64,000 nucleotides of DNA from Epichloe hybrida (GCA_019022495.1 JAFEKR010000021.1:434001-498000); one strand, 5' to 3'. Positions 1 to 13,118 are shown, counted from the stretch's first letter. Translations and numbers: made by a program. The notes: generated by a model not told the origin, from the letters alone.

Positions 1-2153
1 ATCGCCCTTGGTGAAGTCGCGAATCAGCCGGACCATTCTATCGGAGAGATCCCGCTTCAGAGTCTTCCTCGAGCTGTCGACGAACCACTCTATCGAGTCG
101 AACTCGTCTTGCTCCTCCTCATCCACCATGCCCTTCTGCCTCCTGTGGGAGGCGAATCGCAGAGGCGTGGACGACGGCTTTGACTTTCTCACAAAGTCCC
201 TCCGCCGGCTGTGATATCTCTCTGAGCGGGCGCTCCAGAAGTCCATGGACATCTGGGCCAGTTCACTGGCACGGGCGAGGGCGAGACCAGCGGAGGATGT
301 GTCGACGTTTTGTTTCCAAGCGCCGACGGTGGAGGTGGGCACAGGCGAAGATTGCTGCTCTGACGGTGGTGCGCGTATCACGCCCTCGACGTAGCACCGC
401 ACGGCGGCGTCCAGGGAATCTGAAGGTTTGGGTAGCACATGGTCGACGAGGCCCATGTCGCGAGCGTCGTTGGCGCTGAGTGGCGTCATGGATCGGAGCG
501 CCGTGCGGGCTCCGTGGGCACCGCAGCGGCCGGGATAGCTGATGCTATGGAACTCTGATCCGTATAATCCCAGCGCTCTGTATGCCGGGTTCAGGACAAC
601 GTCTGGTCCAGCGACGACAACGTCGCATGCCGTGGCAAGGGCGACGCCGCCGGCCGCGGCGTTGCCACGGATGGCAGCCACGGTGGTGATGCCGCGGGAC
701 GGCAGGTCGAGGAGCATCTTCTGCACGACATCGTTGATGGCGTTGATGTTGTGCCACGACTCCAGGGCAGGGTCCGCGGCCGCTTCAATGACATTCAGAT
801 GGATGCCGTTGCTGAAGTAGGAATCCCCGCCCATGAGCACCACCGTCGTCAGGGGCTGGCACTCGCCCGGGTCGGTGGCCCTGGCCGTGATGTAGTCCAG
901 GCACTGCACCATTCTTCTACATTGCGTCGTGCTCATGGCGCCGTTGTAGAAATCAAAGTATAGATAGGCAATGCGTTCCTGGCCGGCTGACGCGATATCG
1001 ACCCAGATCTCCCGGAACGTGCTGTGGTAGGATTTCGACCACTCGTCGGACATGGCTTGCGGGAGCAGAGAATGACACCATAACGCTCTTTCGTTGACCG
1101 CGAGCCCGAGCTGCTTGAGACCCGGGGCCGCAGGAACCTTTGGCCAGAGCGCAGGGTCCGTCTTGCTCTTCACCTGGCGGATGTGGGTAATCCAGACGCC
1201 CTTGTTGTCGCAGGTGGCTATGCACACGGCCTCGTCTCGTACGGCCACCACACTGCCTGGCGGCACGGGAGGACTTGTGCATGAGAGCAGAGTGGGATTC
1301 TCAATCATGCCGCCGTACAAGTAGAGCTTGGGCCCGAACAGGTCGCTGAGACAGCCTGGCTGGGAGTCGGCGCTACGGATCCTCCGCGAGATGGTCGAAG
1401 CAGCGTGCTTCTTGACATCGAAGTCCCTCTGCGCCGCCTTCAGCAGAGGTCGGTGACGCGTGGTGCCGCCGAGGAAGGGCTCAGACGTGGTGACCGACAG
1501 CTCTGCAAACTCGGCGAGGGCTGCAAGCCCCGGAATGATACGCGCGCCCTTGCGCTGTTTGCGGTCTCCCGTGGGAGTCGCGGGGGGAGACACGGGTGCT
1601 CCCAGAACGGCAGACACCAGCGTCGAAGCAGCCTCGATGCGCTCAATGGCAGCCAGGGATGCCGCAATGGCAGCCTGCGTGACGGGGCCCCGGTACAGAC
1701 TCGACTTTGTCACGCTGGCATCGTTGATGTCGACGGCGAACTGGTCAAAAGCCCAGACAGGGCCGGCGTCAAACTCCTCCGTGGCCTGCAGGACAGTGAC
1801 ACCCCAATGGCTCCTCCCGACCGGGTTGAAGCGGTCCTCGTCAGCAAGTAGGCTCTGGCTGTCGGGTTCTGTCCCATCGTCGCCCATCAACGCCAATCGA
1901 GAGCACTGGGACCGGCATCCCCTGGGGGCCCCGGATGGACAATCAGTGTGAGATAGGCATCATATACTTGTTGTGGCACCAGGGATGTGAGAAACGGGCA
2001 GATGATCAAGTCTGGTTGGACCATATCGGCCGCCTCAATCATATTCTTCGCAGACAGGGCATATTCTACCGTGACGGAATGCAGCCGAGACAGGACAAGG
2101 TGGAGCCGCTGCGAGAGGGAATTATGCGCGGTGCAGAAGAACAGAATCTTCAT
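1..2153 (-). CDS. hypX: HypX/HoxX-like protein (formyltransferase + enoyl-CoA hydratase fold), one-base frameshift, 3' end outside window
   Basis: Bacterial HypX moves a formyl group from N10-formyl-tetrahydrofolate to CoA and breaks formyl-CoA to CO, which feeds the NiFe-hydrogenase active site. Here the ATG at 2153 opens a formyltransferase-type domain with HPGPPGDAGPSALDW at residues 73-87. That frame stops at 1887. The next frame, offset by one base, continues without a stop from about 1890 to the window edge and carries HWGVTVLQA, DAGPVWAFDQ, YFDFYNGAMST, FSNGIHLNVIEAA, WHNINAIND, GNAAAGGVALATACD and NPAYRALGLYGSEF, all HypX hallmarks. One missing base at about 1892-1895 (after the codon for Trp87) explains the break; the bacterial motif reads ALDWA there. 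No GT-AG intron can bridge it without deleting the motif. About 717 codons are visible, ending in an acidic tail, so the stop is probably just outside. The fungal function is unknown. The break could be a real lesion or a sequence error. Confidence 0.85.
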
Positions 2154-4426
2154 GACTGCGGGTGTTTGGACGAGGTATAACTTGATGATTTAGGAAGGGG
2201 AGAGGGAGACTTTGTTTCGAATCACAAAGTTTCTTGGCTCAACCAAGCCTGCCAGGTAAATGTCGATTTCCCAAACCCGTCAAAATGATGAATGGAAAAT
2301 GGTACGTTCCTGAACCCGGAAGATACCGGGGTTGTGAAGGTGGCCCTGTCCAGCTATCTGGAGGGAGACGTAATGGAATGGAAGCGGGGGACTTCCTATT
2401 TTTTTTTTCCCTCGCGACTATTTGTGTTTGTCCTTCTGAAGTCGTCTTGTTTCCGTGTAGAACAACGAGTGAGAAGCCCCAGTCGCTCAATTGGTATTGT
2501 GTGGTACACGTTGGTGATAACGTGATACAAGATCGAATCGAGGAGAATGGACCGTCTCGAGATGGGATGATATGAGGGAGGGGGCGAAAGTCCCTGAGGG
2601 TATGAAGAAAAGAGCTTATACTGGCAGAGCTCAGAGAGCTGGTATGGAGGCCAGTCGTAAATAAATCAGAATAAGGGAAGGTGAAAAAAACAGAATTATC
2701 AAGGAAGTATCATGAAGCTGATGAAAGGAGGTGTGTGCCAGCAAGTTGGAGATTTGGGGTAAAACCTCTCGGCTGCTGATGGGTGAGTGTTGAGGGTCAT
2801 ACGGTGCGACGGGATATATACTATGTGGGATTCACATCATACATTGATACATTGACTCTTTATCTGGCGTCTGGTGGTGAAATCACGCCCCCGTGCGTGA
2901 TGCTTCGCCGGTGTGGCGGCGGCCTACACAGACGCGAAAGGGGAAAGGGTGGCTTGGGTGGTGACTAGTGACTGGAGCTATGTCTGACACCATCGAATAG
3001 CCAGCCGCCTCTCCTTGCGTGGAGCAGTTGGAGCAATTGCCATGTGCATGGGCCGTGATAATTGCTTTGTGGCCAAGGCACCCCAGTCAACGGTAGTCCA
3101 CGGTAGTCAACGTTGCGAGGCCGAATGAAGCAACCGCCTGTCCGTAAATGGGTGTGGCCATGTCCCTTGTTAGCCTGTTTTTGGATATCAGGTTTGATCA
3201 GTCGCAACCGAGCGGGACCAGGACATGTTCTAGTTCTGGTCCGTGCCAAGGCTGCATGTTCGTGTACATATGTACATGTATGTACGTACATGTAGATGGG
3301 TACATGCACATGCATATGCACAAAGTTGATGTTCTTGGGTTCGCCGTCAACGGGCACCAAAGCACGGACCGTGGGTAAAGAAGAGAGAAGAATGGAACAA
3401 ACATAAACAACTCATAGAACGGCAAACAAGCGAACGACCCGACGAAGTCAGCCCAAGCGTGCCCCGTGCGCGTCTGTGAACTATGAATTGAGGAACCCGG
3501 CGTGAGCGATGTGAGCGATGTGTGCGAATCGGACTAGGCCGGGCTGAGCTGGCCGGGCTGTGGAAGCCAAAGCCAGGGCGTCCCCGGATAAGGCGAGCAA
3601 GTATCATTGGAGATTAATCGGAGCCAAGAGGACGGTGCCCGATTCTAGAAAAATCCTGTTGTGATTGTGCAGTCCAGAAACACCACTTGAACAGAGATTT
3701 TGGATTTTGGATTGATTTCGGGACGCGAAGAAATATTGAAACAAAAAAAAAAATGAAAAAAAGAGTCATCACTGAGAATGTACGGCCAAAAATTTCAATA
3801 GTCGAGTTTTGCTTCTTCTTCTTCCCGTTCTTTCCTTTTGGTTGTCTCGCGCCCCCTTGCTTACTGGTTCTTTTGTTCGGCGTCGTTTGCAGAGAGTTCT
3901 GCGGTCTTGATTTAAAAAAGAACTGGGTAATTTCGGGTCGCTGTTTCTCTTCTATTTTGGTAAAAACTGACTCACACCTGACAAAGGAAGCGAATTGAGA
4001 ACGTCGTTGTCAACGTGGTGCGCGTCCGCGACAAGTCGACAGCATTTGCCCATCGTTGATGCACCAAAATGGCGCGGACAGGCCAATGAATGTTATGATG
4101 AGTCGCATCTCATGTTAAACAGGGGAATATGCCTGCCTCGCCGTGTCTTGGATGCTGATCCGGTTCATTCGGGGCCCATGTTCAGGAACCGAAATTCCAA
4201 ATGGTTCACGAGGCCGGTCTATTGTGACGCACATGGCCGTCGTTGGAAAGTGGCGGGAAGATGAGATGTCCTCACCAGAAGAGCGGAGAAGATGATGTCA
4301 TGTCAGCTGACCTTGAGAGATCCCTTGCTCCTTCCCCGCAGAACCTCCTCCACCGCATTTGGCAGTAGCCAAACCGTATTACAAAACCGTGAAAGTCAAA
4401 GTTGCGGCTCTCAGCATTCTGAAACA

Positions 4427-4471
<45 letters not shown>

Positions 4472-6748
4472 TGCCGTCTCTCCATCTGCGCCTCAACATG
4501 ACATTATGGCTAGGAAATTAGGTCTCTGCTGGAAGTAATCGCACGGTCCTATGAAAGATGGCCATGTGCCCTCTCATCTGCCCGCTGCCTGCCAATCGCC
4601 TTTCCATCATCCGTCAACTCTCGTCATCCTTGTCTGTCATTTCTTCAACGTCCATCTAGCAAAGACGCAGTGCCTCGAAATCGATTCTTCCGCCCACGTG
4701 TACACGTGAGTTCGAGCCCATCACCCACACAGACGCGGCACTGATGAGCAGTGACGTTGCTTCATCCATCCATTACCCTCCTAAATCGTCACCTCTCTCT
4801 CCTGCTGTCCAGCCACGTCGCCGAGATACACTTGGCAACTAATCGCCGAGGGGTGGCATTTATTGAACATATTTGTGGTTTGCTCTGTGATACCGTGTGT
4901 AGTCTTCGTCGCCATTTGCTTTGTTTCGACGTCCATCCGCGGGTTAATGTTTATTGGTAAATTTGCCGGACGACCCGACACCATAACTCCATGGTTCGAG
5001 ATGATGGTTCTGCTCCTTCCTTTTGGCACCTCGAGCGGTCCCACCTCCAGCCCCACGCTGCGAAGTCAGACCAACCAACAGCGGCTTAGCTTTGGTGCCC
5101 AGACGTTGGCCTATGTAGCCATTTTTTTTTTTTTTGGATTATTTTTGGTGTGTGCGGGTGAGTGTGTCTCCAATTTGCTTTTGGGCCCGTTGGGAACTCA
5201 CTGGTATCCCGTTGTCACCGTTTGCCGCCGGGCCTCGAATGCCTTTCCCTTCTTCTTTTTCCGATCCCTTGCGGACGTTTGTGTCTATAGCGGGCAGTAA
5301 ATGTGGCGCCTCGAACCAGATCTTTCTTTGCCCTTCCAATTGGTGGCTGGTTCGCATCTTCGACTGGCTTGGACCGCCGACGACCACGTTATCACACAAC
5401 TCCGAGGACACGGGGACTTCCTGCTGGGGAGGTTCACAGAATAATGCCGGCAGAGAAGAGAGAGAGATAGGGCAGGCCAGGCAGGGTCAACCCATCCATC
5501 CAGCAGCCTGCCTTGCCTGGCTTGTAATGGCCCTGACTCTGACTACCTTTTCGACAGGGGCAGGAGATTTCCACATTCAGCACGGTAATGATAGCCATGA
5601 TAGCGACGACGACCAGGCTGCCGGTGCCAGGAACCCGTCGTCGGGTCGGCCGTCATCGGGTACTGCTAAATTGTACATAAGGCAACAACAAGAAGCGAGC
5701 TAGCAGACGCCGGGTTGGGTCAGCAAGAGGCCAAAGACAACTTAGACAACTTTCAGGTCCACCACCACCCAGCACGAGCTGAACGAGGAACTTTAACAAG
5801 GGAGACCGTTGTCCCTCCCCCGGTCACTCCAAGTCGGGGAGGCGTGTGAGTGGATATTTCCAGCTAGCCTCGGAGGGCTCTGATCCTCCAACCACGCCTC
5901 GCCTTGTCCAACCACAACAGTCATACATATTCATTTAGTCATACCCACGCCCAGGCCATCTCGCGCGAAGCGTCTTTTGCCTTTCGATGAGACCCGTGCG
6001 TCGAGACGCGAATGGTGGGGTATCAATCAACATTTCCTATCAAGTCTCGATGGTGAACGTGGCAACCATTCGCAACTCACAGAACCGTACCAAGGGCATT
6101 CCAGAATGGAGATGGTTTTCTATGTATCCTTTGTGCCCACATGGAATCGACTTTGCGGCGGTCTAGCGCAGCCCCAGCATAGTAGAAGCAAAATCTAGTA
6201 CAGAAACAATCGGTGGGAACAAGCAAACCAAGCCGGACAGAAGAAGAAAAGAAGCCAAGGAAAGAAAGGTGACTAGCACGCTTCGTCAACGGCGCGGATC
6301 TACGCTAGCCGTGGCCTTGTCCTCCTCCAAGCGCCTTGCATGCGCCCTTGTTGGTCCCGAGGCTGCGGTCCATCCTTTGTGTCCCCCATCCTTTGCAGTA
6401 CTTATCCGATGGGCGATAGAATAAATATACGGCCACAGGACCGAGCTTCTGGGTTGTTTTGGGCTTGTTTTCTCACGCCCCCCCCCCTTGTCTCGCTGTC
6501 GTCCTTTTCTTTGCAGATCACTGTACCATCCCGCTGTTCAATTCCTTCTACAGAACGACGATCTCCTCTAGAAGGCCGGTCCGGGTTGTGTCCTGAATGT
6601 CATCTGACCTCTTCTTCTTCTCTGCCTTGTCCATATCTCAGACAAGTTCTTGTATTATCTGCGGGCAGACCTATCCACCACACACCTTGTTGCTCAGTAT
6701 CAAGTAAAGAAAGGTAAAGGAACAGGCGTCGAAAGAACAGGCGTCGAA
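2154..6748. other. Intergenic region, divergent promoters of the HypX-like and MHYT genes
   Basis: I see no supportable gene in these 4.6 kb. The longest open frames lack introns, recognisable motifs and a plausible start context. The stretch holds pyrimidine-rich tracts, a TACATG-rich patch near 3262-3320, a hexanucleotide array at 4428-4478 and a T-run at 5120-5136. The last 800 bases before 6749 are CT-rich, as is usual for fungal promoters and leaders. Confidence 0.6.
4428..4478. repeat. GTCGCC hexanucleotide microsatellite
   Basis: About eight head-to-tail copies of GTCGCC, the last ones slightly degenerate (GTTGCC). It lies in non-coding DNA about 2.3 kb upstream of both flanking genes. 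Confidence 0.9.
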
Positions 6749-9704
6749 ATGGCTTCAGATTCGACACAGCAGTGGCTCGAGGAGTATACGGGCAAGGTGG
6801 TGCCGTATTCCTTCAATGGAGGGTTCGTGTGCTTGAGTTATGCTATTAGTCTGGTCGGCACAGGGACGACCTTGGAGTTGATTAGGAGGAGAACGTCACA
6901 TAGGGGACTCCACAACTTGTAAGTTGCCGACTTGACTTGATTACTTCACTGTACTGGATATTTTGCTGACCACGAATGTTTCTTCAGATTATTACTTGTC
7001 GGCGCTGCTATTGCTATGGGCGGCATCGCCATTTGGTCCATGGTAAGTCGCAGAGATGCACAGGCTGTCTGTCGGCCTGGTTTCGACGTTGTTACTCCCA
7101 CGCACTTTACTAAATCTAGTTCTCTTCGAAATAGCACTTCATCGGTAACAGAGCTATTTACATGCTCCACGGCGAAGAAGCTTTTCAAATCGCCTACTCC
7201 ACCGCCCTGACGGTCATGTCCCTCTTGGTCCCAATCCTCGTCCTGATCCTCGCCTTTCTGGGAGTCACCGGCAACGGGCGGATTCGATGGTGGCGCGTCG
7301 TCCTCGCGGGGATCATGTCCGGCGGTGCCATCTGCGGCATGCACTACCTCGCCGATGCGTCCATTAGCAACTACGACAGCTCGTACCAGCTCTCCTACCT
7401 CATCGGATCCATCATCATTGCTGTGCTCGCCAGTACGACTGCCTTGGCCTTGTTCTTCGTCTTCGAGAACACCTGGAGCAACGCTTGGTGGAAGAGAATG
7501 GGATGTGCCATGGTTCTTGCCGGTGCCGTATCTGGCATGCATTGGTGTGCGGCTATCGGAACGAGTTATCGGCTGTTGAGGGGCTCACCTGGGAGGGGTG
7601 TGTCCCGACAGGATGCCATGATTGTGGTTATCTGCTTGGCTATTGCTGCTGGTGTTGTCATGACCGGTCTGGCCATCTACTCGAGTTGGGTCCGTCGCGA
7701 CTACGCGAGTAAATCGCAGCAAGTTGTGCTCGCGGCTGGTGTCTTTGACGACAAGGGCCGCATCATGGTCAGCCAGGATGGCTATCTTCCTAGCGAAGTT
7801 GTTACGGATACATATTTGCCCAAGGTTAGTACTTCATCGCCCCCAGTGTGTTTCTCCCTCCATCCCGTCCCATCGCTTCTTGCTGTTTTCAAAATTGCTC
7901 ACATGGATAACCCAACCTTGTCTAGTCCAACGACGATATCTTCAACACCAACCACCCCCTCTTCCACTGGATGTTCCGCGCTTCCCGCAACTGGAGCACC
8001 ATCTCCAAAGTCATGGTAAAGATGGCCAACCACATCTCCATCCTCGCTCAAGAGCGCAACTCCGGCCGCACCGGCGTCAGGCTAGTTGGCGACGATGGCG
8101 TCCTAGTCGACGACTACGACACCATTCTCCGCGAACTCTTCTGCGTCACCGCCGATGCCCTCGCCACCAAGACCAAGGAGACTCTCAAGAACGTCGGTAC
8201 CCTCTGGGACGAAATCTTTGTCACGGGCGAGACTTTGTCCAAGCACGGTGATAAATTCAGCCTGCACAGCCTTGCCGAGAAGGGCTTCCAGCCAAACATT
8301 CTTCAGGAGTACGGCCGTGGCTGCCTCATGTTCCTCGTCCGCAAGGTCGACTCCAAGCGAGATGTCGAACGACTCGAGGCGGCCGGCTATCGATTCGCCG
8401 AAGTCCATCAGGTCGTGAGCTCCATCCGATCCAGCATGCACATCAAGACTCCCGATCTGGAATCCCGCCTGCGCAACATGTCGAACCAAAAGGACAAGAC
8501 TACCCTGCTGACGCCCGGCGTCCATGTCGGCATGTTCGCCGTGCGCGCCCGCCTCGACCGGACTGGCTTTGACGTTCTCGCGCAGAAAACGGCCAAGAAC
8601 CTGCTTCCCTCGGTGTCTCTGCCCATCAACACCCTCGAGCCTGCTCATCTTGCCTTCCTGAGGACCCTGCACGGATTGACGCTCGCCGCCATCCTCATCA
8701 AGATCGAGAAGCAGCTGCACTTTAATTCCACTCAAGAGAAGGCATTCGCGACAAGTCTGAGAGAGGCCATCTCCGCGCTTCGAGACTTCCTCGGCGACGA
8801 GGCTTTTGATGACGCCACCTTGCTGCCCAAAGAAGTTCAACTCCCCTGCGCATCCAAAAAGGAGAGCAAGACGCTCTCCAACTGCACTCTCGTTGCCTTC
8901 CAGCTCATTCTGCCCATCCACGCCGGTCCCCTCGCGCCCCAGTGCGAGTTCACCCCCCTCAACTTCTTCAAGATGCGCCAGCTCACGTACGAGGGCTCTT
9001 CCCACCACATTGAGTTCTCGCACATGGTCCATCGTGACATCTCGGCAGCTCTGCACGACGTGTCAGCCCGGCGAATGAGCGTCCCTCCCCCTCGAGACCC
9101 AATCAATTACTTGTCCAAGGCCGTAGACGCGGTCAGAGAAAAGCTCCCCGGCCACAGACGCCACGCGACAACATCCTCCACATTGTCGCGTGCCAAGAGC
9201 AGCCAGGAGCAGCTGTCCAAGGTCGCCTCCGAGCCTAGCTCGCTGTACAACGGCGACGATGACAGCTTTGACGACACACGCAAGTCCTCCACAACGAGCC
9301 ACGTTTCCATGATGGAGCTCGAGACCACCACGCAAAAGTCCAGCCCAAACTCGCCGTTCCACGTCTTTGGTGGAATCATGGTGTCTCAGGAAGTATCCAT
9401 CAATGTTCAAGAAGTAAGCTCCATACCCCCGTCTGTCGCTCAACGTCTCGATAAGAAGAAGAAAAAAACACTAACACATCCCTTTTCCCAGACCCAAGCA
9501 GACATTGATGCACCCGCGGGAAAAGGCTCCGAGATGGTCACTCTTCGCCCCCGGGCTGACACCCAAGGCAAGATCGAGCACTTCTACAGTGCCACTGCCT
9601 CTGGTGACAGCACTGATGGCAGCCAAGGGAAGCAACACGAGGCTGCCTTTGTAGACGAGCTGCTTTCTCTTTCTATGCAAGCGGACAAGCGAGCAGCCCC
9701 TTAA
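6749..9704 (+). CDS. MHYT-domain integral membrane sensor protein
   Basis: The MHYT domain is a bacterial-type membrane sensor, proposed to bind metal and to sense O2, CO or NO; fungal members carry a long cytosolic tail. Exons: 6749-6918, 6988-7042, 7135-7824, 7926-9413, 9492-9704, giving 871 residues. The start at 6749 fits a compact N-terminus; an in-frame ATG at 6650 is less likely. The first 300 residues hold about seven hydrophobic segments and three motif copies: HFIGNRA, GMHYLAD and GMHWCA. The rest is cytosolic, with a Ser/Lys-rich region near residues 690-790. All introns have good GT-AG ends. The last one (9414-9491, 78 bases) is free of stops and a multiple of three, so its retention would add 26 residues. 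The ligand is unknown. Confidence 0.9.
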
Positions 9705-11084
9705 AACCTACACAAACGCATGCGTGCACTATGCTATTCTATGCGCCTAATGATCACCGAAAGGGCCTTGATTTCACAATCTCACAAACTACGTCTTGGG
9801 TCGGTTCGGGTCTTTGTATTTCCCCTGCATCATCTCTTTTTGTTTACGGTTCTGGGCCAGGATATACCACGGGATGGAGAAGGGAACAAGTAGTATTTAG
9901 AAATCTGCGCTTCCAATACTAAAATTTTCACCATGAGATCAAGTCACGCTCGCCACGCCCCAACAAAAGGATACCTGCATGACAATGACCCCCCCCCCCC
10001 CTTCCCCCCTGATGAGACCACCCGTATTAGTGCAACGCTCAATTTCCACCCACAGCAAAGCAAAGCAAAGCAAAGCAAAGCGTGTCACGAACCCAAGGAG
10101 CGGTCGGCGTCAGGGGCGTGCATTCCCCGGAGCCAAAACCAACTTCCTGGCAAGACATCCCTCGTGCTACCTTTGTCCCAGCAGGCTTACGAACCTTTTC
10201 GTGCAACGCGCGACAAGATAATTCCCAGGGACGCAACGCGCAGCTGGGTTCCCCTGCGCGGCCGGGACACCATTCCTTCTGGGCTGAAGTGGCTTCCTGG
10301 CGGTGAATAAGGCTCGGACCGATCGCGTCGACTTGGAATCGGGCCGTGGGGGACGTATCCGTAAGTCAAAGGGAGCCGTGGCGCTGCTGCTGCTGCTCTG
10401 GTGTTTGATATTAGAATTTTGAAACATTTTTCCCGCCCAGGGAAGCCATCGCTAAGAACGAAATGGGCAATCGCGTCGTTACATTTAATCGCTGTTCGGG
10501 TAGGAGAGCTTTGCCTACCAAGGCTAGTACTAAGGAACATTTCTAGAATGTAGACATAATAGTAAGGGCAATGCAGCTTGGCTTTACATGGGAAAAAAAA
10601 ACACTCGAGTATTGGGCCGTCACGGGTTTCGTGTGGTGGGGGATGCTCAGTACAACATGGTATTTACTACACGCCGTCATTGTACAGCACCATGGTTTTC
10701 GATGCCCATTTGATCCAAGAGAAGCACAGTTTGTGGGACATGGGCAGTTTCAGCATCAGTTGTAAGCTTCGTATTTAAATTAATACATAGCGGCCGAGTT
10801 CGTCACGGCTCATGTACATAGAGACTTGATCGCGGGTATATGCCCATAATCGCTGATCCCATCCAGTGATTGATCCATCGATTCTGCAAGCGTAGAGACG
10901 GAAAGGAGTCGTCTTCGCCTTGTTCACCTGACTCCTCACATTACCCTCGCCCAATCATTTCTTCCACAGTTGGACAACGAGCGGTCCAAGTGGCATTTTA
11001 TATAAGAAATAGAAAAAAAAAAAAAGTTAAAAAGAACGTCCCATATTTCCCGTCGTCAAGTTTCGTCATGGATGTGGCGCCATC
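9705..11084. other. Intergenic region between convergent genes
   Basis: No gene is supported. The stretch holds the 3' flanks of the MHYT gene and of the next gene (transcribed leftward), a C-run near 9990-10000, the AGCAA array at 10053-10081 and an A-run at 11011-11024. Confidence 0.6.
10053..10081. repeat. AGCAA pentanucleotide microsatellite
   Basis: Nearly six perfect copies of a five-base unit (AGCAA register) in the 3' flank of the MHYT gene. Confidence 0.9.
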
Positions 11085-13118
11085 TCATTCCATGTCCGCA
11101 ATGTTGCCGTCCTCATGCACCACGATGGAATGGAGGGGTGATTTTGGAAGACCGATGAATCTGGGCTTCCGGCGCACTCCGTGCTGAAACTGAGAGTCGC
11201 TGGTCCCCAAACACTCTTCCTCGCTGGCCTCCTCGATGCGGTCATCGACGAGTTTTAAGCGACGAAGGCCGCCCCCAATACCGCTTGTGAGCTTCTTGGT
11301 CCTGCCCTGTTTGGCAGGAGTTGTTTTGGCGGCAGGTGTGTCACTCTCATCCGAATCATAGTCATACCCTAGTGCTCGTAGGCGTTGCTTTTTGCTCATC
11401 ACGCCATTGTGCTCACATGGTCTGCTTGGCTCTGATGTTCCTTGTAGACTGGCCAGTACATTGCAAATCACGCAGGGTTTGGGAGATTGATCGGTGACTA
11501 GGCCGGGCAGGTTGGCACTTAGATCACCGTAACCACCATCATGGAACGGCGGGCCTTGGTCGTCGCTGGGTGTTTGCGGACGCGGCTCGGTGAAGGAGTC
11601 GACGTCTGAGTAGTCGGATGTGAGGCGCTCGAGATCCTGCATTTCCATGACGCCAGGATGTCGATACTTGCCGTTGCGACGTTTTGCGGCGTCAGGCTTA
11701 TTAGGATCCTCATCCACTGCAGCAATGGCAGTGGGAGAAATTTGATAGTCATCTCCGGCTGAGCTTCTGCCGTCAAGAAAACCGTAGCCAGGTCTCGGGA
11801 ATGCATCAATCTTTGCTGGGGAATCGATCGATGTCGTGGTAGTATTTCGACTAGACGAGCGTCCAGTGTTGCTGCTTGCGTAATCCGACAAGTCTGTTGT
11901 CGGCGTGCTGCTGCAGGTCCGAGACCCTTGACGCAAGGACGAACGCCGCATGATGGGGAGCTGTTGGACAATGTCTTCGTTCAAGGTCTCGCTGTTCTGA
12001 GATAGGTCCAAAAGTGCCTTCAAATCGACGGTCAATGGCAGCTGGGCCAGGATTTCCTCGACGGCAAGGCGCACGGCATCCTGCCATTGGGCATGGTGCG
12101 GTGGCGGAGCAACTGCCACGAGGCGTGGCTTGGCTGCGCGAACATGAACCGCAGGTAGAACACCGAACTCAGACTCGGATTCGGAGTCGGACAAACACAA
12201 TCGTTCAAGACTGGGGCTTCGCAAGTCTCCTCGAGGCGAGACGGGGCATCCTTCACCACTAGGAGCCGGCACTCCAATTGTGGACGCGGTCCGTCGGCGG
12301 CGATTGTCCCCCGTCAGGCTGGAAGTCGTCATGTGAGGATTCTCCTCCTCTGGCATCGTGGTCATGCTTCTCTTATGGCGATACCGCGGGACACATGGAG
12401 GCGATATAGATCTGCTCTGTGAACGAGAACGTGATGACTGCCGTGGCTGCCGTGACTGCCGTTTGTTGGCTGCATCAGTGTCTGACACGAATCGCTCAGT
12501 CGATGCCCAGTGTTTGTTTACGCCTGGTGATTCGCGCGAGCGAGTTGAGCGAGATTGATTATCTATTGACGCAACCTGCACAGACCTTCGACGTTGCAAT
12601 GTCGGAGCAACGGGGGAAACCAAGGGTCGGCCAGCGACGCCACCGGCTTCGAGTCTTGGTTCAAGTGAAAGTGTTGAAAGCGGCCGCTTCGCCTTGAAAC
12701 CATCATCGCGGATTTTTCGCTCATAGAATTCCCGTGCGGCGGCACTTTGTACGTCGACGCCATTCTCGCCCAGGTTTCTCTCAGCCACATCCTCACCGTA
12801 GTCTCTCACACCGGCGGCTTGCACACGAGACCGAAAATCACACGGTCTAATTCCACCATGTGCATCCAGGAGATCGACATGTCCGTGTGCCGATGAGCGT
12901 ACGAGAGCCGCCGCATCATTGCTGATGATGGAATGCACATCCGATGAGCGCAGACCTATTTCTCACTGTCAGCCTGATTGACAGGACGCACGCGCGGTCA
13001 ATGTGGTTCGCTTACTGGTCACTGATGCCGTGAGAATAGGACGGCCGTTTTGCAAGCTGAACGAACGATCGGATGCCGGCTTGCTGGATCGCCTGTTGAG
13101 GAAGTTGAGGAACCCCAT
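11085..13118 (-). CDS. Ser/Arg-rich fungal protein of unknown function
   Basis: Exon 1 is 13118-13016 and exon 2 is 12955-11085, giving 657 residues; the 60-base intron starts GTAAGC and ends AATAG. The N-terminus reads MGFLNFLNRRSSKPASDRSFS, a short basic stretch seen in fungal cortical and signalling proteins. The body is low complexity: a run of Arg-Ser pairs (SRSRSQSRS near residue 210), several acidic Asp/Glu/Ser blocks, and a Cys cluster PCVICNV followed about 20 residues later by RPCEH, which could bind metal. No catalytic domain was recognised. The composition suggests a phosphorylated, largely disordered regulator. The gene model is firm; the function is unknown. Confidence 0.8.

Noticed and set aside
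4863..5300. A hydrophobic 145-codon frame in the long intergenic region
   Set aside because: The hydrophobic run comes from poly-T tracts; no homologous motif or sensible start is visible.
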